From the NCBI GenBank assembly GCA_964474635.1, contig CAYYTT010000021.1, positions 1 through 36,417 on the forward strand: a stretch of DNA of 36,417 nucleotides, in the 5' to 3' direction. Under the pieces are notes generated by a model. That model was not told the origin of the DNA. It saw only the letters and a program-made list of their open reading frames with translations, and did no database searches. Source of the stretch: CAYUYV01 sp964474635. Its GTDB lineage: Bacteria > Pseudomonadota > Alphaproteobacteria > JAJFIK01. Of the stretch, positions 7,892 through 15,523 are shown in pieces. Each line of letters starts with the position of its first letter. The stretch's first letter is position 1. The position numbers and the translations under genes were made by a program.

Positions 7892-9805
7892 GTGGCCCCT
7901 CCCGAGACCCTTGCCGGCCTGCCCAATCCTGCTGAAATCCGTCGCCGGCTCGCCAAGGCCGGCGGCCTTCCCCCTGCCGCCGAGACCCGCGAGACGGACA
8001 ATCCCGCCGATGGGTGCCTGTGGGGCGTGGCCGAGTCCATCACGGGCCGGCCCTGGCGGTTGCGCGACAGCGACCCGGCGCAGGTGCAGGCCCTCTCGGC
8101 GGCCCTCGGCGTGCCGGATCTTGTGGCGCGGCTGCTTCACCAGTGGGGCCTGAGCCCCGCCGATGGGGCCGGCTATCTCAATCCCACGCTGAAAGACCTG
8201 CTGCCCGATCCTGACAGTTTGACGGACATGGCCAAGGCCGTGACCCGCATCGCGCGGGCCGTGGAGCGGGGCGAGCGGATCTGCGTTTTCGCCGATTATG
8301 ACGTGGACGGTGCAACATCGGCCGCCCTGATGCTCCGTCTGCTGCGTGCGCTCGGCGCCGATGCCTGCCACTACGTGCCGGACCGCATCGTCGAGGGGTA
8401 TGGACCGAGCGCGCAAGCCTTCGCCGAGCTTGCTGGCCAGGGCATGCAACTGATCATCACGGTGGATTGCGGCATCGCCGCTGCTGAGGCCTTGGGCGCC
8501 GCCGCCGATCTCGGTGTCGAGGTGGTCGTGATCGACCACCACCTGCCCGGAGACGCCTTGCCGCCGGCCGCGGCCATCGTCAATCCGAACCGGGAGGATG
8601 ACACCTCCGGTCTCGGCATGCTGGCGGCCGTTGGGGTCACTTTCATGGTTTGTGTCGGCCTGATGCGGCATTTGCGCGGGCTCGGCTGGTTCGAGACGCA
8701 GGGCCGGCCTGCGCCGGATCTGCGCCAGTGGCTCGACCTCGTGGCGCTGGGCACGGTGTGCGATGTTGTGCCTCTCACGGGGCTCAACCGGGCTTTCGTC
8801 GTCCAGGGCATCAAGGTGATGGCCGGCAGCCTCGATCCGGACCGGGTGCAGGTGTTTCCTGGGCTGCGTGCCCTCGCGCGTGTCGCGGGGCTCAGTGAGC
8901 GGCCGGGCCCGTACCATCTTGGCTTTATTCTCGGTCCCCGGATCAATGCGGGCGGCCGTGTGGGCCGCGCCGATCTGGGAACCTGCCTTTTGACGACGGA
9001 AGATCCTGGCGATGCGCAGGCCCTTGCCGAGGACCTCGACACCCTCAACGGCCATCGCCGCGATGTGGAGGCGGCGGTTCTCGCGCAAGCGGTGGCCCAG
9101 GGCGACGCCGCGCTGGAGGCCTGGCCGGAGCGGCCCATCCTCATCGTGCGCGGCGAGGGGTGGCATCCCGGTGTGATCGGCATCGTGGCCGGACGGCTGA
9201 AGGACCGCTTTGAGCGGCCCGTGCTCGCCCTGGCGATCGAGGGCGGCGAGGCGAAGGGGTCCGCCCGGTCCGTGCCCGGTGTCGATCTCGGCGCCGCTGT
9301 CATTGCGGCCCGGGAGGCTGGCCTGCTGGTCAAGGGCGGCGGTCACGCCATGGCGGCGGGCCTCACCGTGGCGCAGGACGGGATCGAGGCCCTCGACACT
9401 ATGCTGTGCGAGTATCTGACCTCGGATGTGGCGCGCGCCCGGGCGGACCTGTCCTTGTGGGTTGATGCCACCTGCTCCCTCGCGGGGGCGTCGCGGGACC
9501 TCTATGACGCCATGGACCGGGCGGGGCCTTTCGGCGCCGGTGCCCCGGAACCGGTTGTGGCCATTCGCGAGGCCCGGATCGACTGGGTGCAGATCGTCGG
9601 TGAGGCCCATATCCGCCTCACCCTGACGAGCCCCGAGGGCGCCAAACTCACCGCCATGGCCTTCCGGGCCATGGGCACGCCCTTGGGCGACTGGTTGCTG
9701 TCGGGGGCCGATCGGAACATCCATGCCGTGGGTTATCTGCGCGCGGACAATTACAAGGGCCGCAACGGTGTGCAGATGCACCTGCTGGATGTCTCTCCTG
9801 TGTGA
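7892..9805 (+). CDS. recJ: Single-stranded-DNA-specific exonuclease RecJ
   Basis: A 5'-to-3' exonuclease on single-stranded DNA used in RecF-pathway recombination, mismatch repair and replication restart. The 637-residue protein starts at a GTG behind CTGGAGGAAAC. DHH-family motifs are complete: ADYDVDG (motif I), VDCGI (motif II) and VIDHHLPG (motif III, the DHH signature). The DHHA1 part has GRVGRADLG and the C-terminal GGGHAMAAG glycine-rich motif, with an OB-like domain at the end. It is about 60 residues longer than the E. coli enzyme, mostly at the N-terminus. The stop codon lies within a 19-bp tandem duplication. Confidence 0.97.
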   Translation: MAPPETLAGLPNPAEIRRRLAKAGGLPPAAETRETDNPADGCLWGVAESITGRPWRLRDSDPAQVQALSAALGVPDLVARLLHQWGLSPADGAGYLNPTLKDLLPDPDSLTDMAKAVTRIARAVERGERICVFADYDVDGATSAALMLRLLRALGADACHYVPDRIVEGYGPSAQAFAELAGQGMQLIITVDCGIAAAEALGAAADLGVEVVVIDHHLPGDALPPAAAIVNPNREDDTSGLGMLAAVGVTFMVCVGLMRHLRGLGWFETQGRPAPDLRQWLDLVALGTVCDVVPLTGLNRAFVVQGIKVMAGSLDPDRVQVFPGLRALARVAGLSERPGPYHLGFILGPRINAGGRVGRADLGTCLLTTEDPGDAQALAEDLDTLNGHRRDVEAAVLAQAVAQGDAALEAWPERPILIVRGEGWHPGVIGIVAGRLKDRFERPVLALAIEGGEAKGSARSVPGVDLGAAVIAAREAGLLVKGGGHAMAAGLTVAQDGIEALDTMLCEYLTSDVARARADLSLWVDATCSLAGASRDLYDAMDRAGPFGAGAPEPVVAIREARIDWVQIVGEAHIRLTLTSPEGAKLTAMAFRAMGTPLGDWLLSGADRNIHAVGYLRADNYKGRNGVQMHLLDVSPV

Positions 9806-9836
9806 ATGGAAGGGGCCTGTGTGAGTGAAAGGGGCC
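9799..9836. repeat. 19-bp tandem duplication spanning the recJ stop
   Basis: Unit 1 (9799-9817) and unit 2 (9818-9836) match at 17 of 19 positions (consensus TGTGTGARTGRAAGGGGCC). The recJ TGA is inside unit 1, so the second copy sits in the 47-bp gap before the convergent gene. Confidence 0.8.
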
Positions 9837-9852
9837 TATGGCGCGGGGGCGC

Positions 9853-10650
9853 TTATCCGCTGATGTAGAAAAACGTGCCGTTGGCGAGGCGGGGGACCAC
9901 GTCCTCCACCAGATGGGGCTCGATGGCGGGGCAGCCCCAACTGCGGCCCAGCACGTCGCGGGTTGGGTCAACATAATCCGCGCCATGAACGACGATGGCC
10001 CGTTCAAGGGCCCGGTCGTTGGTCTCTTCAAGGCCGAGCAGACGCAAGGACAACCCGTGCTTGCCGTAATAGGTCGGGCCGGTGACATAGGCGCCGACGG
10101 AGCTCATGTGCGAATCGACTTCGTTGGAAAAGATGTCCGCGTAACCGTCGTGGTCCTCGTCCGATCCCTGACCATGGGCCACCAGCAGCGCCTCGTGGGT
10201 CCCGGTTTCCATATCCAGGATAAACATGCGCTTTTCGCTTGAGTGACGTGAAAAGTCGGCAATGGTGAGGTAGCGTGGCTTTTCCACCTTATCCGCATGG
10301 GCCTGATAGGCGATGAGGGCCTTTTGCAGAAGGGTGTGGGGGATGGGCGGGACAGTATCGCCGGACTGACGGCCGGTCGCGCCGAGGTCCTCACCCGCCG
10401 TCGCGATGGTGCGGGAAAAGGCCTGCGCGCCCGTTGCGGCGCCTGTTGCGGCGAAGGTGATCGCCGAAAGCGCCGCCGCCAGGGCAATACGCCAGTGCGT
10501 AAACCTGGTTGGAAAAACGCGCCGGCCCGATCCATCAGGATCGGATCCATCAAGGTTCGATCCATCGGATGTCCGACAAATCGCCTTGAACGGCGTTGCA
10601 ATGGCCGCTGTCAGGGCCCGCCCAGAGACACGGTACTCACTCGTCGACAT
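9853..10650 (-). CDS. YkuD_2-type murein L,D-transpeptidase catalytic-domain protein
   Basis: Predicted envelope protein of 265 residues in the YkuD_2 group, related to but distinct from classical YkuD enzymes. The family block VVHGADYV...GRSWGCPAI contains His222 and the presumed nucleophile Cys240. An ATG behind TGTGGAGCACC supports the 10650 start. Unusually, about 50 polar residues precede the hydrophobic segment (about 53-75), including a DGS-repeated stretch encoded by three 15-bp units. The segment may therefore be a late signal peptide or a membrane anchor. No in-frame start closer to it is evident. The gene converges on recJ. It is a probable cell-wall enzyme; its substrate is unknown. 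Confidence 0.85.
   Translation of the reverse strand: MSTSEYRVSGRALTAAIATPFKAICRTSDGSNLDGSDPDGSGRRVFPTRFTHWRIALAAALSAITFAATGAATGAQAFSRTIATAGEDLGATGRQSGDTVPPIPHTLLQKALIAYQAHADKVEKPRYLTIADFSRHSSEKRMFILDMETGTHEALLVAHGQGSDEDHDGYADIFSNEVDSHMSSVGAYVTGPTYYGKHGLSLRLLGLEETNDRALERAIVVHGADYVDPTRDVLGRSWGCPAIEPHLVEDVVPRLANGTFFYISG
10529..10573. repeat. Three 15-bp units inside the YkuD_2 gene
   Basis: Units begin GATCCATC at 10529, 10544 and 10559 with exactly 15-bp spacing, then diverge over the last six or seven bases. On the coding strand each unit gives five residues, producing DGS-xx repeats in the N-terminal polar region. Confidence 0.8.
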
Positions 10651-10992
10651 GGTGCTCCACAGTCCGAACCGCCCACCACTAAACCCATCTTCTTACGGAT
10701 CGCTCCAACATCGTCTCTTGTCAATGCTTTGTATCCACGGATGGGGGATCTGCGGCGGGTCTGGCCGGATCTTGGCCCCGCCACGGGCGAGGCCAATCGT
10801 GCCGGATGTGGTCAGCGCTGCCGGGTCCTGCGCCGCTTGTTTTTTGCGGTTTTCCCGGCCACTTCCGTGATTTCGCTCTGTGCCATGGCGACATGACCCG
10901 CGAGGCTCTCCGCCCAGTCGTCAAAGATGACCTCCACATCACCCCACCGGCTGATTGCCCCAGAACCCCGCAGGTCTCAGGCGAACGGCCTC
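10651..10992. other. Region upstream of the YkuD_2 gene, possible decayed reading frame
   Basis: No full gene is supported. On the minus strand a GTG-started frame of 41 codons (10812-10937) has coding-like composition (MEVIFDDWAESLAGHVAM..., basic tail). It lies in a different frame from the small ORF ending at 10993, so the two may be pieces of one frame-shifted gene. A TTGACA hexamer on the minus strand near 10712-10717 could be the -35 of the YkuD_2 gene, but I see no good -10 at the right spacing. Confidence 0.35.
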
Positions 10993-11166
10993 TTAGGCCC
11001 CGAGAGTTGCGCCGGGCTTGGCGTAGACGGCCATAAAATCATCGGCCGTCACCATCCCAGGGCCAGAGAGGTCGGAAGACGAAGGGCACAGTGTCCGGCC
11101 GGAAGGCGCAGCCGCCCAAAAGGTGGCGCCGGCAAGCACAATGACGGCGGTGGCACGGTGTGACAT
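10993..11166 (-). CDS. Possible small exported protein (57 residues)
   Basis: ATG at 11164-11166 is preceded by AAGGGGGTAAG, a good ribosome site. The peptide opens MSHRATAVIVLAGATFWAAA, which reads as a short signal peptide, followed by a polar part ending in DDFMAVYAKPGATLGA. I recognise no family. After the TAA the same frame stays open for another 17 codons, and a coding-like frame continues in another register (10812-10937), so it may instead be the front of a broken ~110-residue gene. It lies 121 bp downstream of the ATP-grasp gene on the same strand. Confidence 0.35.
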   Translation of the reverse strand: MSHRATAVIVLAGATFWAAAPSGRTLCPSSSDLSGPGMVTADDFMAVYAKPGATLGA

Positions 11167-11287
11167 GGACTTACCCCCTTTGTTGGCCGGTCATTGCACC
11201 GACTTGCCCAAAAAAAGGGTTGCCCAGGTGAAGGTGCATGAGCACCGCACAACCGCGTGACCACAAACCGCCCTACCGTGGGAAGGT

Positions 11288-12454
11288 TTATTCCGTTTGG
11301 GGGTAGCGGGCAGAGACCTTCAACTCATTGAGATAGGCACGGGTTACGGCGAGCACGGACATGGGCCGGAAACCGCGCCGGCGGTTTTGGCAACCGATCC
11401 GGTAGAGCAGGCGGTATTGCTCCGCGAGGGTCTTGTAGGCAGTCCATAGGGAAAGCCGGCTGTCCCAGATATGGGTGGCCTCAGCGCCCGCGCCGTTGAC
11501 CTCGATGATTTTGAAGTTCTTTCCCTGCTGAAGATCGGTGAGCGTGGGAAAGCGCACGTCGAAGCGGCCGAAATAAAATTCAGGGATTGCCTTTGCCACC
11601 TTCTCGAACGCCGCCGTCATCTCCGGAGTGATGTGCGCCGATCCATCCTTGAAGATGGTTCCCCGACTGTGACTGCCCGCGAAGGCGAGGCGGTAGGGCG
11701 TGCCCTTGGGCAAGACGGTGTCCAGCTTGGCCGCATGGCGGGGCAGATAGACCTTCGTGATTTGGCCCGCCCGGGGGTCGCGTTCGATCAGGGTGCGTAA
11801 GGTGGAAACGCCGTCGCCGATCACATAGGGAAAATATTTCAAGGTCAGCGAAAAGACGCGGCCTGTCTTTTCCGTTGGCATGCGGACGTAAAAAACACCG
11901 GCCTCCGCCTCATACGGAATGAAGGCCTGGAGCACAACGCTCTGTCCGCGGGGAAACCCGGCCAGATAGGTCCGCAGGTCCTCCGGCGTTTTGGCAAGGC
12001 GTACCCCCGCGCCCCGGCTGCCGATATCCGGCTTTGCCACTACGGGCCAGCCCAGATTGCGCCGGGTCACCAGCTCCAGCGCTGCGCGCCACAGGCTGTC
12101 CGCGTCCGTGTCCGGATCGGTGAAAAGGGTGGCGTAGGGCGAAATGAAATCCCGCGCGGCCGGATCCTCGATGGTGTCGAGGACGGCGGCCTTTGATTCG
12201 CCGATCAGCCCACCGACCGGGAACAGGGGATTGGCAATCGTGGGCAGCGTCAGGCCCCGATAGCGCAGGCCCAGCCAGATCCAGTACGCGAACAGCGGAA
12301 AATAGAAAACGACCGGCCGGGTCATCTCATGGCGCGAAAGAGCAAGACCGTCGGCCTCCAAGGGCGGCAGGCCGAAATGCATTCCCCCCTGATGGTAACC
12401 GCTGGTATCGCCATTGGCCGAGGGTTCCGGCTCGGCGTGCCGATGCTCGGTCAT
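11288..12454 (-). CDS. ATP-grasp fold ligase-like protein
   Basis: Predicted ATP-dependent carboxylate-amine/thiol ligase of 388 residues. The ATP-grasp core is visible: VVAKPDIGSRGAGVRL (N-lobe lysine and glycine loop, about residue 140), VVLQAFIPYEAEAGVFY, then the metal-binding end FKIIEVNGAGAEATHIWD. These resemble D-Ala-D-Ala-ligase-like enzymes, though no D-Ala ligase omega loop is obvious. A hydrophobic stretch VVFYFPLFAYWIWLGL near residue 45 suggests membrane association. The ATG overlaps the stop of the DedA gene (ATGA), giving tight coupling. The upstream order alpha/beta-hydrolase lipoprotein, DedA, ATP-grasp suggests a pathway acting on a lipid-linked or envelope substrate; that is inference. 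The fold call is good; the reaction is unknown. Confidence 0.85.
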   Translation of the reverse strand: MTEHRHAEPEPSANGDTSGYHQGGMHFGLPPLEADGLALSRHEMTRPVVFYFPLFAYWIWLGLRYRGLTLPTIANPLFPVGGLIGESKAAVLDTIEDPAARDFISPYATLFTDPDTDADSLWRAALELVTRRNLGWPVVAKPDIGSRGAGVRLAKTPEDLRTYLAGFPRGQSVVLQAFIPYEAEAGVFYVRMPTEKTGRVFSLTLKYFPYVIGDGVSTLRTLIERDPRAGQITKVYLPRHAAKLDTVLPKGTPYRLAFAGSHSRGTIFKDGSAHITPEMTAAFEKVAKAIPEFYFGRFDVRFPTLTDLQQGKNFKIIEVNGAGAEATHIWDSRLSLWTAYKTLAEQYRLLYRIGCQNRRRGFRPMSVLAVTRAYLNELKVSARYPQTE

Positions 12455-13065
12455 GGCCGGTCCTCTGGCGCGTCGCCCGCACCGGTGATGCGTCCGGCAA
12501 TGAGGCGCGGCACGATCAGGGCCGCCAGCACAAGGGCAAGACCCGCGACCCAACTCCAGTCGCCCAGCGCCCGTGCGGCCGCCTGGCCCGACGTGAAGAC
12601 GAGGCCAAAAAACACCGTTGTCCAAAGCGCCGCGGCGACGATGGCAATGAGCGCGAACTGCCGGAAGGAAACCCGGAAAAAGCCGCTTGCGGTGTAGGTG
12701 GGCAGACGCATGCCGGGCAGGGAGCGCGCGGCGAACAGGGTGAAAATGAGCCGGCGGCTGAGCCATCGGCGCCCCTTGTCCAAGGTGTCCTCGCCGATCC
12801 GCTTCAGGAGCCAGGGTCGCCCAGCGGCCGCATAGCCCAGGCCGTATAGCCCCAGATCGCCGCACACAATTCCAGTGTAGAGCGCAAACAGGGCCACGCC
12901 AGGATCGATCAGGCCCTCTGCGGCAAGTACCCCGGCGCCCACCGTCGCGCCGTCCTCAAGGACGAAGGTCGCGGCCATGATGGCCAGGAACAGCAGGACC
13001 GGATTGCCCGACGTCTGACGAAACCACTCGAGGATCTGTCCGCCGGACTCTTCTCCCATGCCCAT
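12451..13065 (-). CDS. DedA / VTT-family membrane protein
   Basis: An integral membrane protein of 204 residues in the DedA (SNARE-associated/VTT) family; characterised members flip undecaprenyl phosphate or phospholipids. The diagnostic motif FAARSLPGMRLPTYTASG is present (about residues 108-125), matching the family's F-xR-hPGxR pattern. About five hydrophobic segments are visible, including reentrant-like stretches near the N-terminus. GGAAGGGCG precedes the start at 13065; a second in-frame ATG follows two codons later. It starts 17 bp after the hydrolase stop and overlaps the ATP-grasp start by four bases. The family is clear; the transported lipid is not. Confidence 0.92.
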   Translation of the reverse strand: MGMGEESGGQILEWFRQTSGNPVLLFLAIMAATFVLEDGATVGAGVLAAEGLIDPGVALFALYTGIVCGDLGLYGLGYAAAGRPWLLKRIGEDTLDKGRRWLSRRLIFTLFAARSLPGMRLPTYTASGFFRVSFRQFALIAIVAAALWTTVFFGLVFTSGQAAARALGDWSWVAGLALVLAALIVPRLIAGRITGAGDAPEDRP

Positions 13066-13082
13066 GCCGAACGCCCTTCCGA

Positions 13083-14114
13083 TCAGGGGGCCGCGGGCGG
13101 CTCGTCGTCCGCCTGCATGAGGGTGAAGACGCGGGCGACGGCACTATCGATGGCCGATTTTGAGTTCCAGGGCAGGAAATGGTTCACGCCCTCAAGCACC
13201 ACGATCTCAAGATCGGCCGTGCCCGTAAGGTGCTTTTCCATAAAGGCCACATTGGCGAAGGGCACCAGATTGTCCTGCGTGCCGTGCACGATGACGATGG
13301 GCAGGGCAATATCGCCCAAACTTGGTTGCAGCCGGCGCAGCTCCGCCTCAAGGGCGATGATTTCCTTGTTGGCGTTGCGGATCGCCCGGGGCAGCACGCT
13401 GCGGATCACCATCCATTCGCCTACCCATTGCATGGGGTGGATGTCCTCCAGGTCCGGATCGAGGGAGCCCGCGGTAATCACGAGGCCGCCCACCTTGTCC
13501 GGATAGGACACGGCCGCCTGCACCACGACCGGGCCGCCCAGGGAATGGCCGACGAGCACGGGCCGGATTCCCGATTTGTCCTCCAGGAAGGGCAGCAGGG
13601 CGGCGGCCTGGGCCTCGAGCGAGGTCACGGCGCCCGATTTCGGGCCGCTTTCGCCAAAGCCCGGCCGATCGATGGCAATGGCGTCATAGGCGAGGGGCTG
13701 GGCCCCGGCCTTGCCGACCGGCGGATCCATAAGGAAATCGGCCCAACCGTCGGCGGCGCCCGGTGTGCCATGGACATAGATCACCCGCGGCCCGTTTTCC
13801 GGCCCGCCGCGCAGGTAGCTGACGGAAAAGGCCGTCACGTCCGAGCCGGGCAGGAGAATATCGACGCTGGCCCGTGGCAGGGCCTCCATGGCGTCCGGTT
13901 CCGCCTCGGGGCCGGGCACGCAGGCGGGCAGCGCCAAGGTCAGACCGATCACGTGGAGGGCACGCCGACCCATGCCGATGCGGCGCGGCGCCTCCGGTGC
14001 GGGCACGACTGTGCGCGGCCGGAGAGACGGGCTGATGGGCAGTGTTTCGGGTGTTGGGCGATGAGGAGGCATGGGCACGGCCCGGGTTGAACGGATGAAA
14101 CGGTTATCCGTCAA
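13083..14114 (-). CDS. Alpha/beta hydrolase, probable lipoprotein
   Basis: Alpha/beta-hydrolase fold protein with the oxyanion motif YVHGTPGAADGW, nucleophile elbow GHSLGG, acid region HGTQDNLVP and catalytic His in EGVNHFLPW. A lipobox-like sequence LTLALPAC follows a short basic stretch, so the mature enzyme is probably tethered to a membrane. The start is uncertain. A TTG at 14114 has an AAGG element eight bases upstream; ATGs at 14072 and 13973 are alternatives. The 13973 start would place the lipid cysteine at residue 18, which fits lipoprotein signal geometry best. It is the first gene of a cassette with DedA and ATP-grasp. The substrate is unknown; esterase or lipase activity is plausible. 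Confidence 0.88.
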   Translation of the reverse strand: MTDNRFIRSTRAVPMPPHRPTPETLPISPSLRPRTVVPAPEAPRRIGMGRRALHVIGLTLALPACVPGPEAEPDAMEALPRASVDILLPGSDVTAFSVSYLRGGPENGPRVIYVHGTPGAADGWADFLMDPPVGKAGAQPLAYDAIAIDRPGFGESGPKSGAVTSLEAQAAALLPFLEDKSGIRPVLVGHSLGGPVVVQAAVSYPDKVGGLVITAGSLDPDLEDIHPMQWVGEWMVIRSVLPRAIRNANKEIIALEAELRRLQPSLGDIALPIVIVHGTQDNLVPFANVAFMEKHLTGTADLEIVVLEGVNHFLPWNSKSAIDSAVARVFTLMQADDEPPAAP

Positions 14115-14187
14115 CCTAATCGCCTTCGAACACTATGGAAATCACGACCCCGTGGCCGGCTGTGGGGGCGAGGTGCCGCGCGCTCTC

Positions 14188-14218
14188 GCCCCCATGGCCC
14201 GCAGGCCTCCATGGGGGC
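14188..14218. terminator. 10-bp perfect hairpin after cheZ
   Basis: GCCCCCATGG (14188-14197) pairs exactly with CCATGGGGGC (14209-14218) around an 11-nt loop. It begins at the base next to the cheZ stop (14219-14221). There is no T-run beyond it, so it may be a Rho-linked or RNA-protecting structure that separates cheZ from the hydrolase cassette. Confidence 0.5.
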
Positions 14219-14971
14219 TCAACTGTCGAAGAGTTCTCCGAGCATCCGGTCGACCTCGTCCTGGCTGACGCCTTCGCCGTCCTTGGCGGGCCCCGAAAGG
14301 AGCGAGGCATCCTCGGAAGCCCCCTCCCGGTCCTCGACACCCCAGATCTCGATCATGGAGTTCACGCGTTCTTCCAGGTAACGCAGCACATTGACCACCT
14401 TGGTGGTGCGCTGGCCCGTGATGTCCTGGAAGGTGCATGCCGTGAAGATGTCGATCACCTCAGTCTCAAGGCGATCGCACAGGGCGGGCTCCACATTGGC
14501 GGCGCGCAACTCTCCGGCGAGGGTTTGGATTGCTTCCGCCGCGCCCAGAATGTCGGAGGTCGCCCGTTCGGTCGCGGTCACGATCGCGTCAAGTTCCTCG
14601 GTCGCGGCCATAATCCGGTTGTTGCTGGCCACGTCCGGGCGGATTGCCGAAATGTCCTGGCGCGCCTGGGCAATGGCGTCGGACATGTTGTCGAGCTCTT
14701 TCTTGAACACCTCGAGGCGAATTGCGGTCCGCTGACTTTCAATGGACTCGCGCAGATCGCCGATGGCGTCCAGGATCGTACTGCTTTCGGCAGAACGGGC
14801 CCGGCGCTCGATTTCCCGAATAAACCAACGGCCCAGATGGGTGCGCCGCACCGCCTGCTCAAGCGTGCTGAAGGTCCGGTCATCCGTGAGAAGATGAACG
14901 GACCCCGACTTGTCGGACCCGGCCCCGGTTTGCGGCGGATCGGACGAGGGTTGGAGCGAGGGCTCTGCCAT
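14219..14971 (-). CDS. cheZ: CheZ-like chemotaxis phosphatase
   Basis: Predicted dephosphorylase of phospho-CheY, 250 residues. The family's catalytic helix motif is FQDITGQ (181-187), with Asp183 and Gln187 as the expected active residues. Long helices (about 60-210) would form the dimeric four-helix bundle. The last residues, SQDEVDRMLGELFDS, match the CheY-binding C-terminal peptide that follows a flexible linker in CheZ. It lies 18 bp downstream of cheY on the same strand, so enzyme and substrate are co-expressed. No other chemotaxis or flagellar gene is in the window. Confidence 0.9.
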   Translation of the reverse strand: MAEPSLQPSSDPPQTGAGSDKSGSVHLLTDDRTFSTLEQAVRRTHLGRWFIREIERRARSAESSTILDAIGDLRESIESQRTAIRLEVFKKELDNMSDAIAQARQDISAIRPDVASNNRIMAATEELDAIVTATERATSDILGAAEAIQTLAGELRAANVEPALCDRLETEVIDIFTACTFQDITGQRTTKVVNVLRYLEERVNSMIEIWGVEDREGASEDASLLSGPAKDGEGVSQDEVDRMLGELFDS

Positions 14972-14989
14972 GACGTGCGGTTCCGACCT

Positions 14990-15364
14990 TTAAGCCGCCT
15001 TGCCGGGCAGAATGGCGTTGATCTTCTGCTCGAGGGTGGCGGCGTTGAAGGGCTTGACGATGTAATTGTTAACGCCGGCCTTTTTGGCGGCGACCACATT
15101 CTCCGTCTTGCTCTCAGCCGTAACCATAATGAATGGCATGCTCTTGAGTTTTTCGTCCGCCCGCACCTCTTTGAGGAGCTCGTAACCTGTCATGGGCTCC
15201 ATGTTCCAGTCAGAAATGACCAGCCCATAACTCCCCCGGCGCAGTTTGGCTAAGGCGGCCGATCCGTCTTCCGCCTCGTCAACGTCGTTATAGCCAATCT
15301 GCGACAGAAGGTTGCGGATGATCCGCCGCATCGTGTTGTAATCGTCCACGACTAGAACCTTCAT
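14990..15364 (-). CDS. cheY: Chemotaxis response regulator CheY
   Basis: Single-domain receiver of 124 residues. The acidic pair Asp7/Asp8, phosphoacceptor Asp52 (ISDWNMEP), Thr82, aromatic switch Tyr101 and Lys104 (VKPF) are all present, the full CheY set. The start at 15364 (MKVLVVDDYN) follows GAAGGAAGCGG. It is paired with cheZ and diverges from an SDR gene, with 159 bp between the starts. It would carry the signal from a CheA encoded elsewhere to the flagellar motor. Confidence 0.95.
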   Translation of the reverse strand: MKVLVVDDYNTMRRIIRNLLSQIGYNDVDEAEDGSAALAKLRRGSYGLVISDWNMEPMTGYELLKEVRADEKLKSMPFIMVTAESKTENVVAAKKAGVNNYIVKPFNAATLEQKINAILPGKAA

Positions 15365-15523
15365 TGTGCCGCTTCCTTCACCATGATGATTTGGTCTGGC
15401 CAATCCGTATGGGCGCACAGTGTCAGACAGTCCTTAGCAAGCGGTTACGCCCCAAAGGCGCCCAAAACCCTTGTAGACTTTAAGAAAATTGCCTATCCGG
15501 TAATCTTTCTGTGGAGCCGCGTA

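Noticed and set aside
7826..9781. A 651-codon open frame on the minus strand
   Set aside because: It is antisense to recJ, whose motifs are complete. The translation is His/Arg/Gly-rich with no recognisable domain, a usual effect of GC-rich codon bias on the opposite strand.
11210..11246. Intrinsic terminator after the ATP-grasp gene
   Set aside because: A 5-bp hairpin (11233-11246) and a run of seven T on the minus strand exist but are 16 nt apart, so they do not form a proper terminator.
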